Shown: positions 31,401 through 44,900 of the stretch, piece by piece
Numbering within the stretch: the first letter of the stretch is position 1
Layout: every line of letters starts with the position of its first letter
Assembly (NCBI GenBank): GCA_029582265.1
Contig: CM055837.1
Location: forward strand, 10,119,926-10,183,925
Direction: 5' to 3'
DNA: 64,000 nt
Source of the DNA: Zoroaster sp. YZ-2022
Taxonomy: Eukaryota; Echinodermata; Asteroidea; Forcipulatida; Zoroasteridae
Position numbers and translations under genes: made by a program
Notes under the pieces: generated by a model
Told to the model about the DNA's origin: nothing
The model's database searches: none
The model's input: only the letters and a program-made list of their open reading frames with translations

Positions 31401-34400
31401 TGCATCCATTCTTCATGAGAATGAAGAGATATGTTATATAAAAGGCCAACGTTTGAAAGTTTCAGGTCTTTTCTCTCTCTCTTATTTTTTTAAAATTGTA
31501 AATAGAGAATTAGCTGTTGTAAACTGCTTACCAACCTAAAGGACATGTAGTGTATATAAATATTGTTGAGTTCTTACGGGTACATCTGGTGCTTGTGTCC
31601 TTGAGCAAGACACTTTACCATAATTGCTTCTCTCCACCCAGGGGTAAATGGGTACCTGTGAGGGCAGAGTTGGTCGTTGTGTTTGATTAGCCCTATATGC
31701 GCTGTAATGGCAGCAATTGAGCTGTATACTCCCCAGGGAGCTGAGATGGTTTCAGGAATGATTTATGTGCCTGATGAGCAGGGGTAATAATGTAATGCGC
31801 CTTGAGCACCAGTTTGGTGGATACGTGCGCTATATAAGTCCACATCATCATTATTATTATTATTATTACTAGTCGAAACGTTGAGAACAAACCAACCGGC
31901 TCGTCTCAGAGCCACCACTTCTTCCAAGAAGAGATGATTACATGATGTACCCAAAATAACTCAATAACATCTCTCTCCACCATGCAAAGCCTCAAATGCA
32001 AAATAGTAGTTATTGACCTTATGTTTCGAACCTAGCAGATTCTTTCTATTATGCCCATCTCGCAAGTTACGTTCCAGTGCAAAATGTTTGCTGGCTGAAC
32101 AAAAGTCAAAACATTCTTGGGGTGACAGATCTTTTGAAGTTGTGGCTCCACGCCTTTGGAATGATTTACTTCTGTACATTCGTGAATCTCAATCTGTTGA
32201 CTCCTTCAAGAAAAACTTAAAAACTCATCTTATGTGTATTGCCTATAAGGACTACTAACATTCATTTATGCATTTTCAATCTTTTGTTTAGTATTATATT
32301 GTAAAGCGCCTTCTTGGTGGATATGTGCGCATTATAAATATTTTGTATTATTATTATTATTATTATTTCTCAAAGGCAAAATAGACGATGTACAAACATG
32401 CACACATACTGTAAATAAACACAAGAGTGAGCAGAAGATAGCCAGGTGTGAAGTGAACACAAAAAAGAACGTACACAATACAGAGTGTGATTTTAAAGCC
32501 AAAACATACACTATTGGTAGAGACTCGATAAACAAATGATCACAGTTTTATAGTTTTAAGTCTCTGGTTTCTGCGCCCGTCGCCTCAGACCCGCGCGCTT
32601 GCCTTTTTTTATTTTAATTTTTTTTATTTTTTTATATATATATATATATTTTTGTGTGTGCTATGAAACGATGTCCAATTGCAGCCAAAATTGCTGGATC
32701 GATTGGAATTCTGCCGTGCTGTGCTTTAAACGACTTTTTTTCACATAGGGGAACGTTTTTCCCGATTTGTGAGGCCTCTTTTAGCCACCATACTTTGTAT
32801 ATGGGAAATTTGGTCCCCGCGTATACAATAATAATAATGTAGACTTATATAGCGCACGTTTCCACCAAACTGGTGCTCAAGGCGCATGACATTATTACCC
32901 CTGCTCATCAGGCTCATAAATCATTCCTGAAACCATCTCAGCTCCCTGGGGAGTATACAGCTCAATTGCTGCCATTTCAGCGCATATGGGCTCATCAAAC
33001 ACAACAACCAACTCTGCCATCACATTTACCCCTGGGTGGAGAGAAGCAATTATGGTAAAGTGTCTTGCTCAAGGACACAAGCACTCCGGTCGCGGCTGGG
33101 ATTCGAACGCACATTCTGACGACTCGGCCATCAGAACACAAATCCGATACACTAAACCACTCGACCATGGCACTCGACAATGTTTCACGTATTTCCCTGT
33201 TGGCAAAAAAAAAAAAAAAAAAAAAGCTGAAAAAAACCGCGTCACCGTACCGATTTTGAAGCCGACCGGTGACCAGAAACCAGAGATGTTTTTTTTAGCC
33301 TAAAACTTATACTTGGTGAAAATGGTTGATGATTGCATTAAATATCCGTAGGATTATTTCTGTCTCATATTCAATCGCGTTTTAAGTAAAATTAGTATAA
33401 AATTATTTCCAAAATGAACTTATGTCATCCGAATGGACAGAAATTCCACGTTCAATTCAATTCAATTCAATTTAATAATGGTTTATTAAAAATATTTACA
33501 AATCTGCCGAATTACAGGTAAATTTACTAATCAAATGTTTAAGAAAGTACCATTAAAAACAAAAAAGGAAAAGAACAAAAAATACAGACAGAACAACTCA
33601 AATTGCACATGGAAATTAAAAAACAGACAACCAGAAAAACAGTTTTTGGAGAATTTAAATGTATATTTATATATATAGTTAAAAATGGAGGGTATTATCA
33701 GCTATCAGTAAAAAAAAAATTTAAAAAAAAAATAAAAAACGGCAAAGGTACTGTACAATTATACAAATTAGTTAAAGATCATAAAGGAGGGTCTATTCAA
33801 CTAATATTTAAATTACGAACAAGGTATGGCAATGCACTGTTTCTCATTCTATCAGTTTTACAAAGAAACTCAGGAATTTTGACTGTCCGCCTATAGAGTT
33901 CTTGTGTTTTGGGGTGCTGGCAATCTTCATGCGAACAATCTTCATGCATTCTCACTATTTTCTCGTAACGACACAATGAACAAAAATATATATACTGTTT
34001 ACATTATCTTGACTCGTATACAATATTGATTCATTTACAGCAGACATTTTTTTACGAAAAGTGTAGTAATAATACTATGAAGAATCGGTGTAAATAATCT
34101 CCTTTATAGAAAACAATGTGATACATTTTCTTGAAATGGGGGTAAATTGTGAGTTTCCTGAACACTCCTATTTTGAGATGTACTTAATGTGGCAATCTCA
34201 CGAAAATGAACATATATTAATCAGTTTATGTCCAGGCCTACATGATATACAAATTCTCGATATTACGGCTGCATGTTTCTACTGTGGACATCACCTGCCC
34301 GGTAACATAATTATTACGGCCTACTATAAATATAGGTTTGCCGGTAATGAAACAATTTTAATAATCAACTCGGAGCAAATAATGCACCCGTAGGGGAGGT

Positions 34401-35945
34401 ACACATCCAGGGGGTGCCAAGTCTGCACCCACAGGGGTGCTGCTATTGTATCAACGATATGGGTGCAGATTTGAACCATTATTTCTTAGTGTGTAGTGTT
34501 CGATGAAAACAAACACAGGGGTTTCGGCTACAATGATTATTGCACTTTCACAAGACTAACATCTTCGTTCGTTTCTCCTATAAGAAACATGTCCATTTTG
34601 AGGATAAGTATTTCTTTAAAAAAATCATTGCAAATGCAAAGCATTCATATGTTTTGGTTTCCACAGATATAATTTCCTATAGTAGGTCGGTACGCTACCA
34701 AAAACAGGTGCGTTAAAAACAACATCAGTGATTTTCATAATTGGGCAATGAACTTTCCTAATATTAAATACCACGGGGGAAAAACGTGTTGACACCGATG
34801 GTGTTATTATCTCTCCAATGGGGTGTCGTGGCCGAGCGGTCTAGCTTACCGGATTCAAGTTCTGGTGTTAGCAACATAATGTGGGTTCGAATCACGTCCG
34901 TGACACTTGTGTCCTTGAGCAAGACACTTAATCATAATTGCTTCTCTCCACCCAGGGGTTAAATGGGTACCTGTGAAGGCAGAGTTGGTTTGCTCTATAT
35001 GCGCTAGAAATGGCAGCAATTGAGCTGTATACTCCCCAGGGAGCTGAGATGGTTTCAGGAATGATTTATGAGCCTTATGAGCCTTATGAGCAGGGATAAT
35101 AATATAATGCGCCTTGAGCACCACTTAGTTGGTGGATACGTGCGCTATATAAATCCACACATTATTATTATTATTATTATTAGCTAGGAAATACACTCTT
35201 GTTAAAGGGACAATATCGTCACGATCAACCGTTAGGGCATTGAATCAGAGTGCTAGTTTTAGATTAACTCAGTGACTGAAATTAATGACCCCCACAAGGT
35301 AAGGTCATAATCAACCGTTGCTGCAGCATAAACGAGCCAGTAATTCTCAGTCACTGTGTTCATCTTAAACTAGGACAACGATTCCATGCCCTGTTGAAAG
35401 TCTGCTCTGATCGTGACGATGAGGGAGATAATGTCCCTTAAATTCCCCAGTGGCCAGGCAGCCGCCTCTTATAGATCTTAACGAGTCTCCTTGAATTCAT
35501 AACGCGTGAGCAACCCAGCAGATCTTCCTCAAGTTAAGGACTCTAATTCCAAGCCAGTGTCTTTATTTTGCGCAATGGCGCCCCAGTCATTTTGATGTAG
35601 TATATATTTCAGTGACATGACAGATTTACCTAATACCCCGCTTTGAACTTTTGACTGATATAGCCAATGCTTCAGGAAATATAAAATGTTTGTTTTATAT
35701 TTCCTAAAACATTGTTACAACACTAGGCCCTCATTTGTTGTTCAGAATTAAACAAATTGAAAAAAAATAGGGGCTCTGTATACAGCAAATATCAATAATA
35801 ATTGATGACCTTTTCCCATTTTTAGAGATATTACGTATCGTCATACGGAAACTAAACATCATCATAAGTTTTATTATCTGAAGCCCATCAGGCCAAAAAA
35901 AAGGTTTCCGGTTTCCGTGGTCGGTAACGCACTTTTTTCGGCTTT

Positions 35946-35977
<32 letters not shown>

Positions 35978-38900
35978 TTAGGGAAATAGGGAAATACGTG
36001 ATACATTGTATATGCGGGGACCAAATTTCCCATAGGCCTATACAAAGTATGGTGGCTAAAAAAGTCATTTTCTTAGCAAAAAAATAAATAAATAAATAAA
36101 AATGCCGACGAGTGGTTTTTTTTTTTTGGGGGGGGGCCCTAAAAAGTATTTTAAGAAGTTTTTGTCCGTAAACCTAATTGCACGCAATTTCTCGAATTCA
36201 AAAACGTCACAGGTCCACGTGTGTGTACAAACAATAGCCTCTGTAAGCCAACTCATTCTTGGTGTTATTTACAAGAACTTAAGTGAAATAGGGGATCTTA
36301 TAAAATGTATATTATGCAATCGGTAATAACGCTTTCACCAAGCATGCAGTCAACTTAATCCTGCTCAATTTGCTTAGTGTCTGTTCAGTGAAAACAATTG
36401 ACCATAGAGGGCAGTAAGCTTGGGCGATGTCACAATAATATCGAATATCGCGATATCGCAATAGTTATCGAGATATCGGCAAATCGCGACTAAAAAAATA
36501 TATCGCCATTAAAAAAAATCGCCATTGTGAGTCAAGTCAGAAATTCCATTGAAACAAAATTATGACAGTCTTTTCAGCTTTTGAAAGTGAGAAACAAAAG
36601 TGAACTACTTCAGAAGTACACACACGCTATGCAAACGAATTTGTGATTTATTGTGACGCTTGTAGAGGGGTACATACCTGTGGTTGTCGGCTCTAAAGCA
36701 ATCCTGCATGAATAAAACATAATAATCGCGATACTATCGAAAATCGCGATATATGTTTGCCGATATATCGTGGATGAAAAAAATCGATATCGCCCAAGCT
36801 TAGAGGGCAGTATTCTTCCCATCCCATCGCGCCGGCAATAAGTTATTTTTTCCTTCTGACAATAGTCATGGTTGATTTACAAGTTCTAATACAATTTGTA
36901 CCCCTATTGGTAATACCTTCGACAGAAAATAATTTACAATGAATATTTTATTTTTGGATCAGAAACAAACCATTTGTGTTTATGCTATTAATACTACAGG
37001 CCTATCAACAACTGGAACTTGTAATTTTGTTCCGCGGTTTCCAAGGTAATAGAGATGGTTTTTGTTGTCCATGACCAGAGGCTCCACGTATGAGAAATAT
37101 AAATAATTATGACATAGTTACTCCAGGGCTTGTTTCAAAAGTGTTAACAATCATGTCGGAGGGAATTTGACAGACTGACAGTGTGCTATAATTTTTGATT
37201 GAGGATTAAATGTTAGGCCTATATTGTTGAAAATGTTAGCATGTCGGATGGAATCGATAGAAATTATATTTTCCACAAATTTGAAGAATACATTTTAATT
37301 TTATTTAGTGAAAAAGTTAAAGGTTCAACACTAAGAGTAACAATAATTCTTCATGTTAATTTTGGGTATAAGCTTTGAATATCATTACTTTTGGGGGACT
37401 TTCCACTTTTGAAACATGCCCTCTAATGCCTTGTTAAATATCCCCCCCCCCCATATCTCCATCACAACCATCCCACTAGCGTTTTTTTTTTTTTTTTTAC
37501 ACCGCAGCGACGGGTTTTGTGCGCATTTCGCCCTTGTGTCAAGACTATGAACCCATTCAGCACGCATGCGCGCGGAGAGGGAATGGCTCCATGAGTTCCA
37601 CTGCAGAGCGCCATGCAGTGGCGTATCTGGCTATGTTCGCCAGGGGGGGGCAATCGGATCCCAGGGGGCCCACCAAAAAAATGACTGTACAGATTTTTAG
37701 GGCCCCCTCTTTACCTGGAGCCGTGGGCAACTACCCTTTTGCCCTTATGTAAAAGCGGCCCTGTATACAGGGCCGGATTTATAAGGGGGAAATTGCCCCG
37801 GGCCCCCCTGCCAGAGGGCCCCAGACTAAGGACTTCCTTTATAAAAAAAAAATGTAATAATTATAAAATTAGTTTTATATTTTTTTTCGAAGAAATGCGG
37901 TTTATCATTCATTTTAGTTCATTTTTTATTTGTCATGTAATTTAATTTCTATGTCGAGGGACCCCCGAACCTGAAGTGCCCCGGGCCCCTCATGGTCTAA
38001 ATCCGGCCCTGCCTGTATAGTCCTGCCTGCTGGTGGGCCCGTCAGTCAGTCCCATAAGCATGTGAAAAAAATTCGCATGTGTTAGGGGCGGCCCACTTAT
38101 TCTGGAACTGGAGCCAGGGGGGCGGCTGCCCTCCCGCTAGCTACGCCACTGGCGCCATGGTCGACTGCAGCTTGGAGTTTTCTAGGGTTTCGTAGTCTCT
38201 CTCTCAAGACTGGAATTGGCACTTTTACTGCATAAAACCCGTCGCTGCGGTGTAAAAAAAAAAACGCATGCCACTACCAGCACCTGACCTCTCCCCTGTT
38301 AAATCCAGAGGTCCGTGGTTAGTCTCTTATACAAGCTCCATGTTCAATTTTATTCCGCTTGACTCTGTGATGATTTTGTCATGAAAGGAGACTACTATCT
38401 ATAGTGGCTGCGCTGGTAGTCAAACCACTTTTTAATTAAATTATGTGGAACTGAAGGTTGCAGTTTACCAGCAGCGATAAACTGTACACGTACGTAAACG
38501 AAAATAACATACTGCATGTATGCAACAGATAGTTAGCTTTCGTGAAATAAAGTCAAAACTGTGTAGGCCTAAATATCATTAACGATTTATTTGTTTAGTA
38601 AACATGAGGGTTTAAAAGAAACACAAATCGTCTGTGAGGTTTCTTACAGTTTCATGAATCCAGGCTCGGTTTGAAACGAGATGGGGAAAGAAATAGAACC
38701 GTAAGTATTTCGTACGCCCATTACTGTACTGAGTGTACAGTCCGGGAAAACTCCAAATACAGCAACGTTGCTGTATACGGCAACCAGTTGCCGAATAATG
38801 CAACTTCCGGTGTGTAACTAACTGTAAACGCGAAATACAGCCAAGGGGCTTAAATTTATAGAAAACTAGAATAACCGATGTTTTTATTGTTTTGTGTCTT

Positions 38901-41900
38901 TAATTAAACATCTTAATCATTGTTCAAATCAATGTGGATAGGGTAGGTATGTGAAGATACGCATCGATCGCGGCCGATATTTTCTGCCCGATTTCTGTTC
39001 CGCATCGCGTCATGCACGCTGGGGAAATCCCCATAAATTCGCATTCTGATTGGCTGTAGACGATGATGACGTAGTGGAAAATCCCCTCTTACATCCGCCA
39101 TGTTTGATTTTTTTATTTTTGGAATGTTTTGACCTTCGCTGGAAAAGTTTAAGAAATCACTGTTTTGACGGCACAAATACCACTCTAAGGCCCAATCCTA
39201 CATTATTGAAAGGTTAGTCTACATTATTGTTGTTATTTCATCTTTAAAATCCCAAAGTTTCATTGTATTTTATGGGTCCCCAAAAAAATTGACTTACCCG
39301 GAGTCTGACGCGGCCGGGTCGACGCGACCCGGTCGCAGCTGATTAACGAAGGAATCACAAGCGTTTTTGTTCAAACCACAATCGTTTTTATTCAAAAAAG
39401 TCGCGTTTTCGGTCACAAAATTCTAATCAAGTACCTGTCAGAGAAATGACGCTAATAATGAGCTCCAAATGCGTGTAATTTCCTTATCAATTAAGATATC
39501 TCAATAACTTTGGTACCACTGTGTAGGATTTTTCAAACTCTTTCCAGTGGTACTAATTGCATTGGTATTGGTTCACTTTGAATATTTTCTTCACATACCT
39601 AGATAGGGTCATTTGGAATGTGTGGTATAACTAGTGTAGTGGGGTGGGGTGGGGATTGCTTGGGGATAAGCCTTATCGCAATTTAGCACTGTCAGTGTCA
39701 CTGAAGCAACTGCCGCAAAGCATACAGGGATACAAAAAGGGGCATCTGTTTGGCACAGCTTTTGTGACGTCAATAATATTGTGTTTGTCCGCGCAGCACG
39801 CAGTGGCGCTGTTGCGCCCACAGACATCCCACAATTCCTTGCAGCTGCTATAGTATTAGCGATAAGGCGTATGGGTGGGGATTGGGGCGGGGTGTGACCA
39901 GTAGGGTGCGGCAGTAGAAATATGTGTGTAATTGGTGGATTGGGGAGAGGGGCTGGTGACTTGATTGCTTGGTTACCAGCAGTGTTTACAAGCAATCTAC
40001 TTGGCAGAAGAGCTTGGTCTTATAAATTGAACAACTGTATTAATGAAAATATGGACCTCTTTTCCCACACAAACACGTTTTTGTTTGCGTGAATTTGTTT
40101 TGGTTATGTCAATGAAACTGAAACGGGACACCCACATTTAGCTTGTAAACTAGCATATAAATTGGCGAGGTTCCCTTGGGAATTATAGCCAGGAGGGCGT
40201 ATTTTGTGTTGCGTCTTTAGAAGTCCACCGAGCCCTCTAAAGAATTATTCATTGTATTTACACGTCATCCGAGCATGGAGGAAGGATTCCTTCCTCCATT
40301 ATCCGAGTGGCATGGTACCAAGTAACAATGGGACAATGGTGCACGGAAATTGGTCTATAGAAATCTTAGTATACCACACAGCTTTACAGATTTCAATGGA
40401 GACAAAGAAAAAGGTGTGGAACAGGTTTACGAGTGCCCAAACCCCCCAACCACCAATGCGAGCGTGTTTACACGGCCCCCACTATCGTGCCGAACAATAA
40501 CACGTCGACCGAAGCACGAGCACTGCCAAAATGGCGTGTTTTCACGTCACCCGAAAGGACAATGGAAGCTTCCACAGCGTGTGGCCACGTCTTCCGAGCA
40601 TGGCACTTTACGCACGTGGCTCATTATCACGTCAACCGAGCATGCATACAAATATTCCCGAGTTTCCTATGGCGTGTTTAGACGCTCTCCGATCCGCGGT
40701 GCCAAAAAAAATTGCGTGTATACACGGCCTCCGACGCGAACTGGTTGATAAAAAATACGAGATCATTTATTTATTTGTTTTTGTCCATTGGTTCAAATCA
40801 AGTTAGAATAAAAATCAACACATATATATACAGGCAAGATTGTCAATCATTGAATTTCAGAAAAATTTTCAATTATTCCAGTAATTTGTTCACATGCTAA
40901 TTATACAAACAATTTTTATAAGTAAGGTATTTACAGAGCAAATGTTTTGTAGTTTATTTAGGCGGATTGTAAAAACAAGGACTAGTAATTTTTGTATAAT
41001 CACAAAGATCTGCTGTAAAATTTTAAATAATTTCTCCATTTTAATAAATATTGCTTTTGAATTTGATTCATTTACTAAATTGTGATTGCAATCACGTACT
41101 TAGTAAAATAAATATTTAGTAAAATTAACAATTTAAATAAATATAAATATTTATAAAAATAAATATTGCTTTTGAATTTGACTCATTATTTACCAAACTG
41201 TGATTGCAATCAAGTACTTATTAAAAATAAATATTTAGTAAATTATAAATTTGTTGTCATTACAAAGAAAGATTTAAATAAATCAAATTAAGAAAAATAT
41301 CATTTGTTAATGTTGTTTAACCCTCCTATAGGTTTAAGAATCAAAGACACTAAAAATTTGTATGTCACTCCTAACCCATTGACTTTGTGCAGTGCACTCA
41401 AATAAATGCAAGGACATGTGGCTTTGGTAGGAGGTCAAACCAAAACCACTCAAGTGTATATGAGTCTGCTGCTAACTTATGCAGTACATACACAGCTCTG
41501 TGTGACTCTGCATATAACTTATGTAGGACATACACAAGTGTGTTTGACTTTGCCACTAACTCCAGCACTCTTAGAGAAAAATACACATGTGTGAACAATT
41601 GGCAATGCAACCAAAAATACTCAAGTGACTGTCTGTGGGTGCGGTGCTTACTGGGCCAAATTTCAGCCTGGGCATACGAGGGTTAATTACTGTGTATTTT
41701 GTTAATGAAAGTTATAACTTATAACTGTTAAAACTGAAACCAACTTTAAAATGTATCCAACAGGGCTGGAACACAATCTTTGTCTTTGATAAAGGGAAGG
41801 TACAACTTTGATAAAAATGAAATATTGTTTTTAAATTTGCACTGCCATCATTGTCTGCTGATATGGATAAATGGAGAAGTGTACTATTGTACTTGTCTCG

Positions 41901-44900
41901 CTTGAAGTGAACTGACAATGGAATTTGCAGAATTCAACTCGGGAAATAATATTTTGGTGGATGACTTTCGGAATGTTCAATTAGATTCTTTGTAAAGTTA
42001 CTGGTGTTTTTGTACCTTCCCTTTATTGAATTTTGAAAGTGGTGCTGCCAACAGGAAAAAAAGAAAAGAAAGCAACAATGTCTTCAGCCTAATATAATGA
42101 TCGGGTCACTAGGACGGGCCAAGTGAGGAGTGATGTGATTCACCAGGTCTTCGGCCAAAGCCTTTCTCACCACTTCCATGTAGGTTCGATACTTAGTGTC
42201 ACTTTACATCTCGTCTGAATTTCAAGCTCCTTTGCTCTCGTATTTCAAAGGTTTAAAACTTTAATTATAACTATATATACAGTATATACCATTTTTAATT
42301 GGCTTTATCCGACAGCCTCCATCACATAAAAAAATATTAAAAAGCCCAAACGCACATGAAATTACATTATCGGACATAGGCCTAGGGATTTATACCCTAT
42401 TAAGTCCTTACGGTACAAGTTTTTAAACAGCCAGAACAATGCTGCGGCTTCGTTTGTGGTAACAAGAACGGCGATGGTGAGGTTTCTCAATATATTTCTT
42501 GGTACATGTCTTGTGTTTTCGCTGTCCTTCAAGGCTATTTATCATTGTCAAAAGTTGCTGGCTTTAATCACAAATGTATAAATGCAAAAAATGTCTTCTT
42601 TTACTTCTATTTTTATCCACTAATTGAGTTTTGTTTGTGTAAATGTTGTCGTCGATTTGAGTTTCCCGCGCTTCCAGAGCTTTTCCCGCGAAGAGAGACA
42701 TTGATAATTTCCAATGTAGTATATATTTAAAATACAATTTAAAAAAAAGGTGTTTACTCATATTAACATAAATAATGTTATTTGTTTAATTTTAATTATT
42801 ATATTGTAGTGAACAACAACAATGTTTAAAGTTTTGTTTCATGAGCCATGAGTAAAATAATAATTTTGATTGAGGATGGGTTCTTGCACGTCAAAAATGG
42901 AGTCACACATTAATCGTCGGATGGGCTAGTGTTGGTTTTAAACGGTCATTTGCAAGAAAATGCACAGATAACTTTTTGATGTGCGCAGATAGGAATTTGG
43001 GTAAGGAACCAAAGAACATATTTTTATGATTTTCACTAATCCAATTTTGCATATTTCGTTTCCCTTTTTGCGTTTGAATGAAAGAGTTGCCGTATACGGC
43101 AACCCTAACGTTGCCGTATAATGAAACGTTGCCGTATTCACCAACTCAAGGTTGCTGTATCTAGTAAATAATGATGGTGCAAACCCATTCAGTGACACCA
43201 CATCTTCGTTGACTTTTGTTTTTGTTTTCCAAGATGTATTTGTCATACAAATTGAAATACAGTGAATCCGTATTTGACTATTTCCAAAATTTGTCAATTT
43301 GACAATGAGTTTTGTGGGAATAGTAGGGTTTTTGTATGAACGTACCAATAATGACCGATTAGTCAAATTGGGGGAATGTGTAAAAGAGACAGGATATTTT
43401 TTCAGATCCTTTAGTAGCAATAGCTAAGCTTTCATGCCTTACTCGGCAATCATCAGTTGCATGTAATGGTTCAAATTAATGAGCCTGGTGGTCTCCTGTC
43501 TTATTTTTAGATAAGACATTGAATTGATGTTCTTTCCAAACAATTGTAATGTGTCCGTTTTGTTTTGTTTGAGTGAGAGAGTTCGTTGTTTTTATGTGAT
43601 TTGTTCCTCTAATAAGGAAAGTAAAACATTTAGGCCTTTCTGAACGCAACAAAGGGTTGTTTCGGAAATATTTCCGAGGGTTGTTGGTTTTGTTGTCTCA
43701 GCGGCCAGTGTTTGTTTATTGCTTGATTCACATCGTTGTGGTTAACGAACGGATTGTATGTGGTTGAGAAAACCAGTGGTACTTCCATGTTATTGTTTAC
43801 CTTTTGAATGGGTTTGGCTAGGTTTGCCAGTGGGTTTTTGGAAGTATTGTTAAGCATTGGTTATGCAATTCTCATTCTTCTTTGGAAGATATTTATATCA
43901 CTCAGGAGAGTAGAACGGGTTGGTTTAGCAGGGGTTGGAACGAAGTTTAAACCTTTACTCAGAGCAATTTTCTCAATTTGAGATAGCTTCGCTGTGGATA
44001 GGTTTGTGATAAATTGTTCACTTTGTTCTGCTAAAATAGTCATTTGACTAATATGGTTTTGTTTTGTTTTATTTGAGCATTCCAATGAAAATCGTTTCAA
44101 TTTTCGTTTTGATTGTGAATGTTTTGCTACTTTCGTAAATTTCCTTTTTGCCATAGTTGGGAGTTTTGAATCCAATAATATATACTTTTATATTTGTATT
44201 ATATTAATTAGATAGTAATAAGGTAGACAAATCGCATGAAATATCTCTTTTGAGAAGATGTGGTGGTCCTGAAAAGGACCGGTGGAAATTGGTCTTTAAA
44301 AAGACCGGTGGGTTTCGAAAGAGCTTTTTAAACTCCCTCTCTTGGCCGCTTTTTCCCCCGTTTCGGGGGTGCTTGTGGTCTTGTGAAGAAATCGTACAAA
44401 TGTTGTGCCGTGTGTAGTTCTCTCTTGTCTTGAAATGGTCCCGTATCTCTCTTTGCGCCGACTTGGTTGCCTTCAGTAGCCGTTGTTCTGCCTCTTCCGC
44501 TTGGTGGTTGTACTCCTCCAACGTTAGTTTGGTGAACGCAATCGCGGCCCTTTTGCCGAGTCTGTCCCAATTGTCCTGGAAGGACTTTCGGAAGGTCAGA
44601 CTACGGTGTGGATGAGGGGGGCCGCGATGCGTTCTGGATGTATGGTGGTGGAGTGTCCCGTTGGATGGCCCTTGACAGTGTTTCGATTTGTCTGGTGATG
44701 TGGACTTTGGCAGTGGTCAGATTTCTGACTGTATTTGCCAAAGTTTTCACCCGTTTAAAATCGATCTCTGTCAGTTGGGGTTTCTTCTCTGGGGTTGAGT
44801 TTTGTTGTTATTGTAAGTCGAACGAGGTCAGCAGGGTTTCTTCCAGTTGATCAATTAGAGGGCGTTGTCCGCAAGTAAACTGGCTTGATCCCGAGGAAGC

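Larger units (their letters stand above)
37479..38267. mobile_element. Outer TIR element of triple nest 2
   Basis: The inverted ends are GCG(T)n-ACACCGCAGCGACGGGTTTT and AAAACCCGTCGCTGCGGTGT-(A)nCGC. It hosts the hAT-like element at 37616. Confidence 0.8.
43162..44293 (-). repeat. PLE pseudo-LTR, downstream copy B
   Basis: 1132 bp, near-identical to 46066-47196 in direct orientation. It starts TAGTAAATAATGATGG and ends GGACCGGTGGAAATTGGT on the plus strand. It lacks TG...CA LTR termini, a primer-binding site and a polypurine tract. Confidence 0.9.

Noticed and set aside
39609..39995. 128-residue open frame, minus strand
   Set aside because: It overlaps a MITE with a reverse-complement copy at 48793 and has GC-rich simple sequence at both ends.
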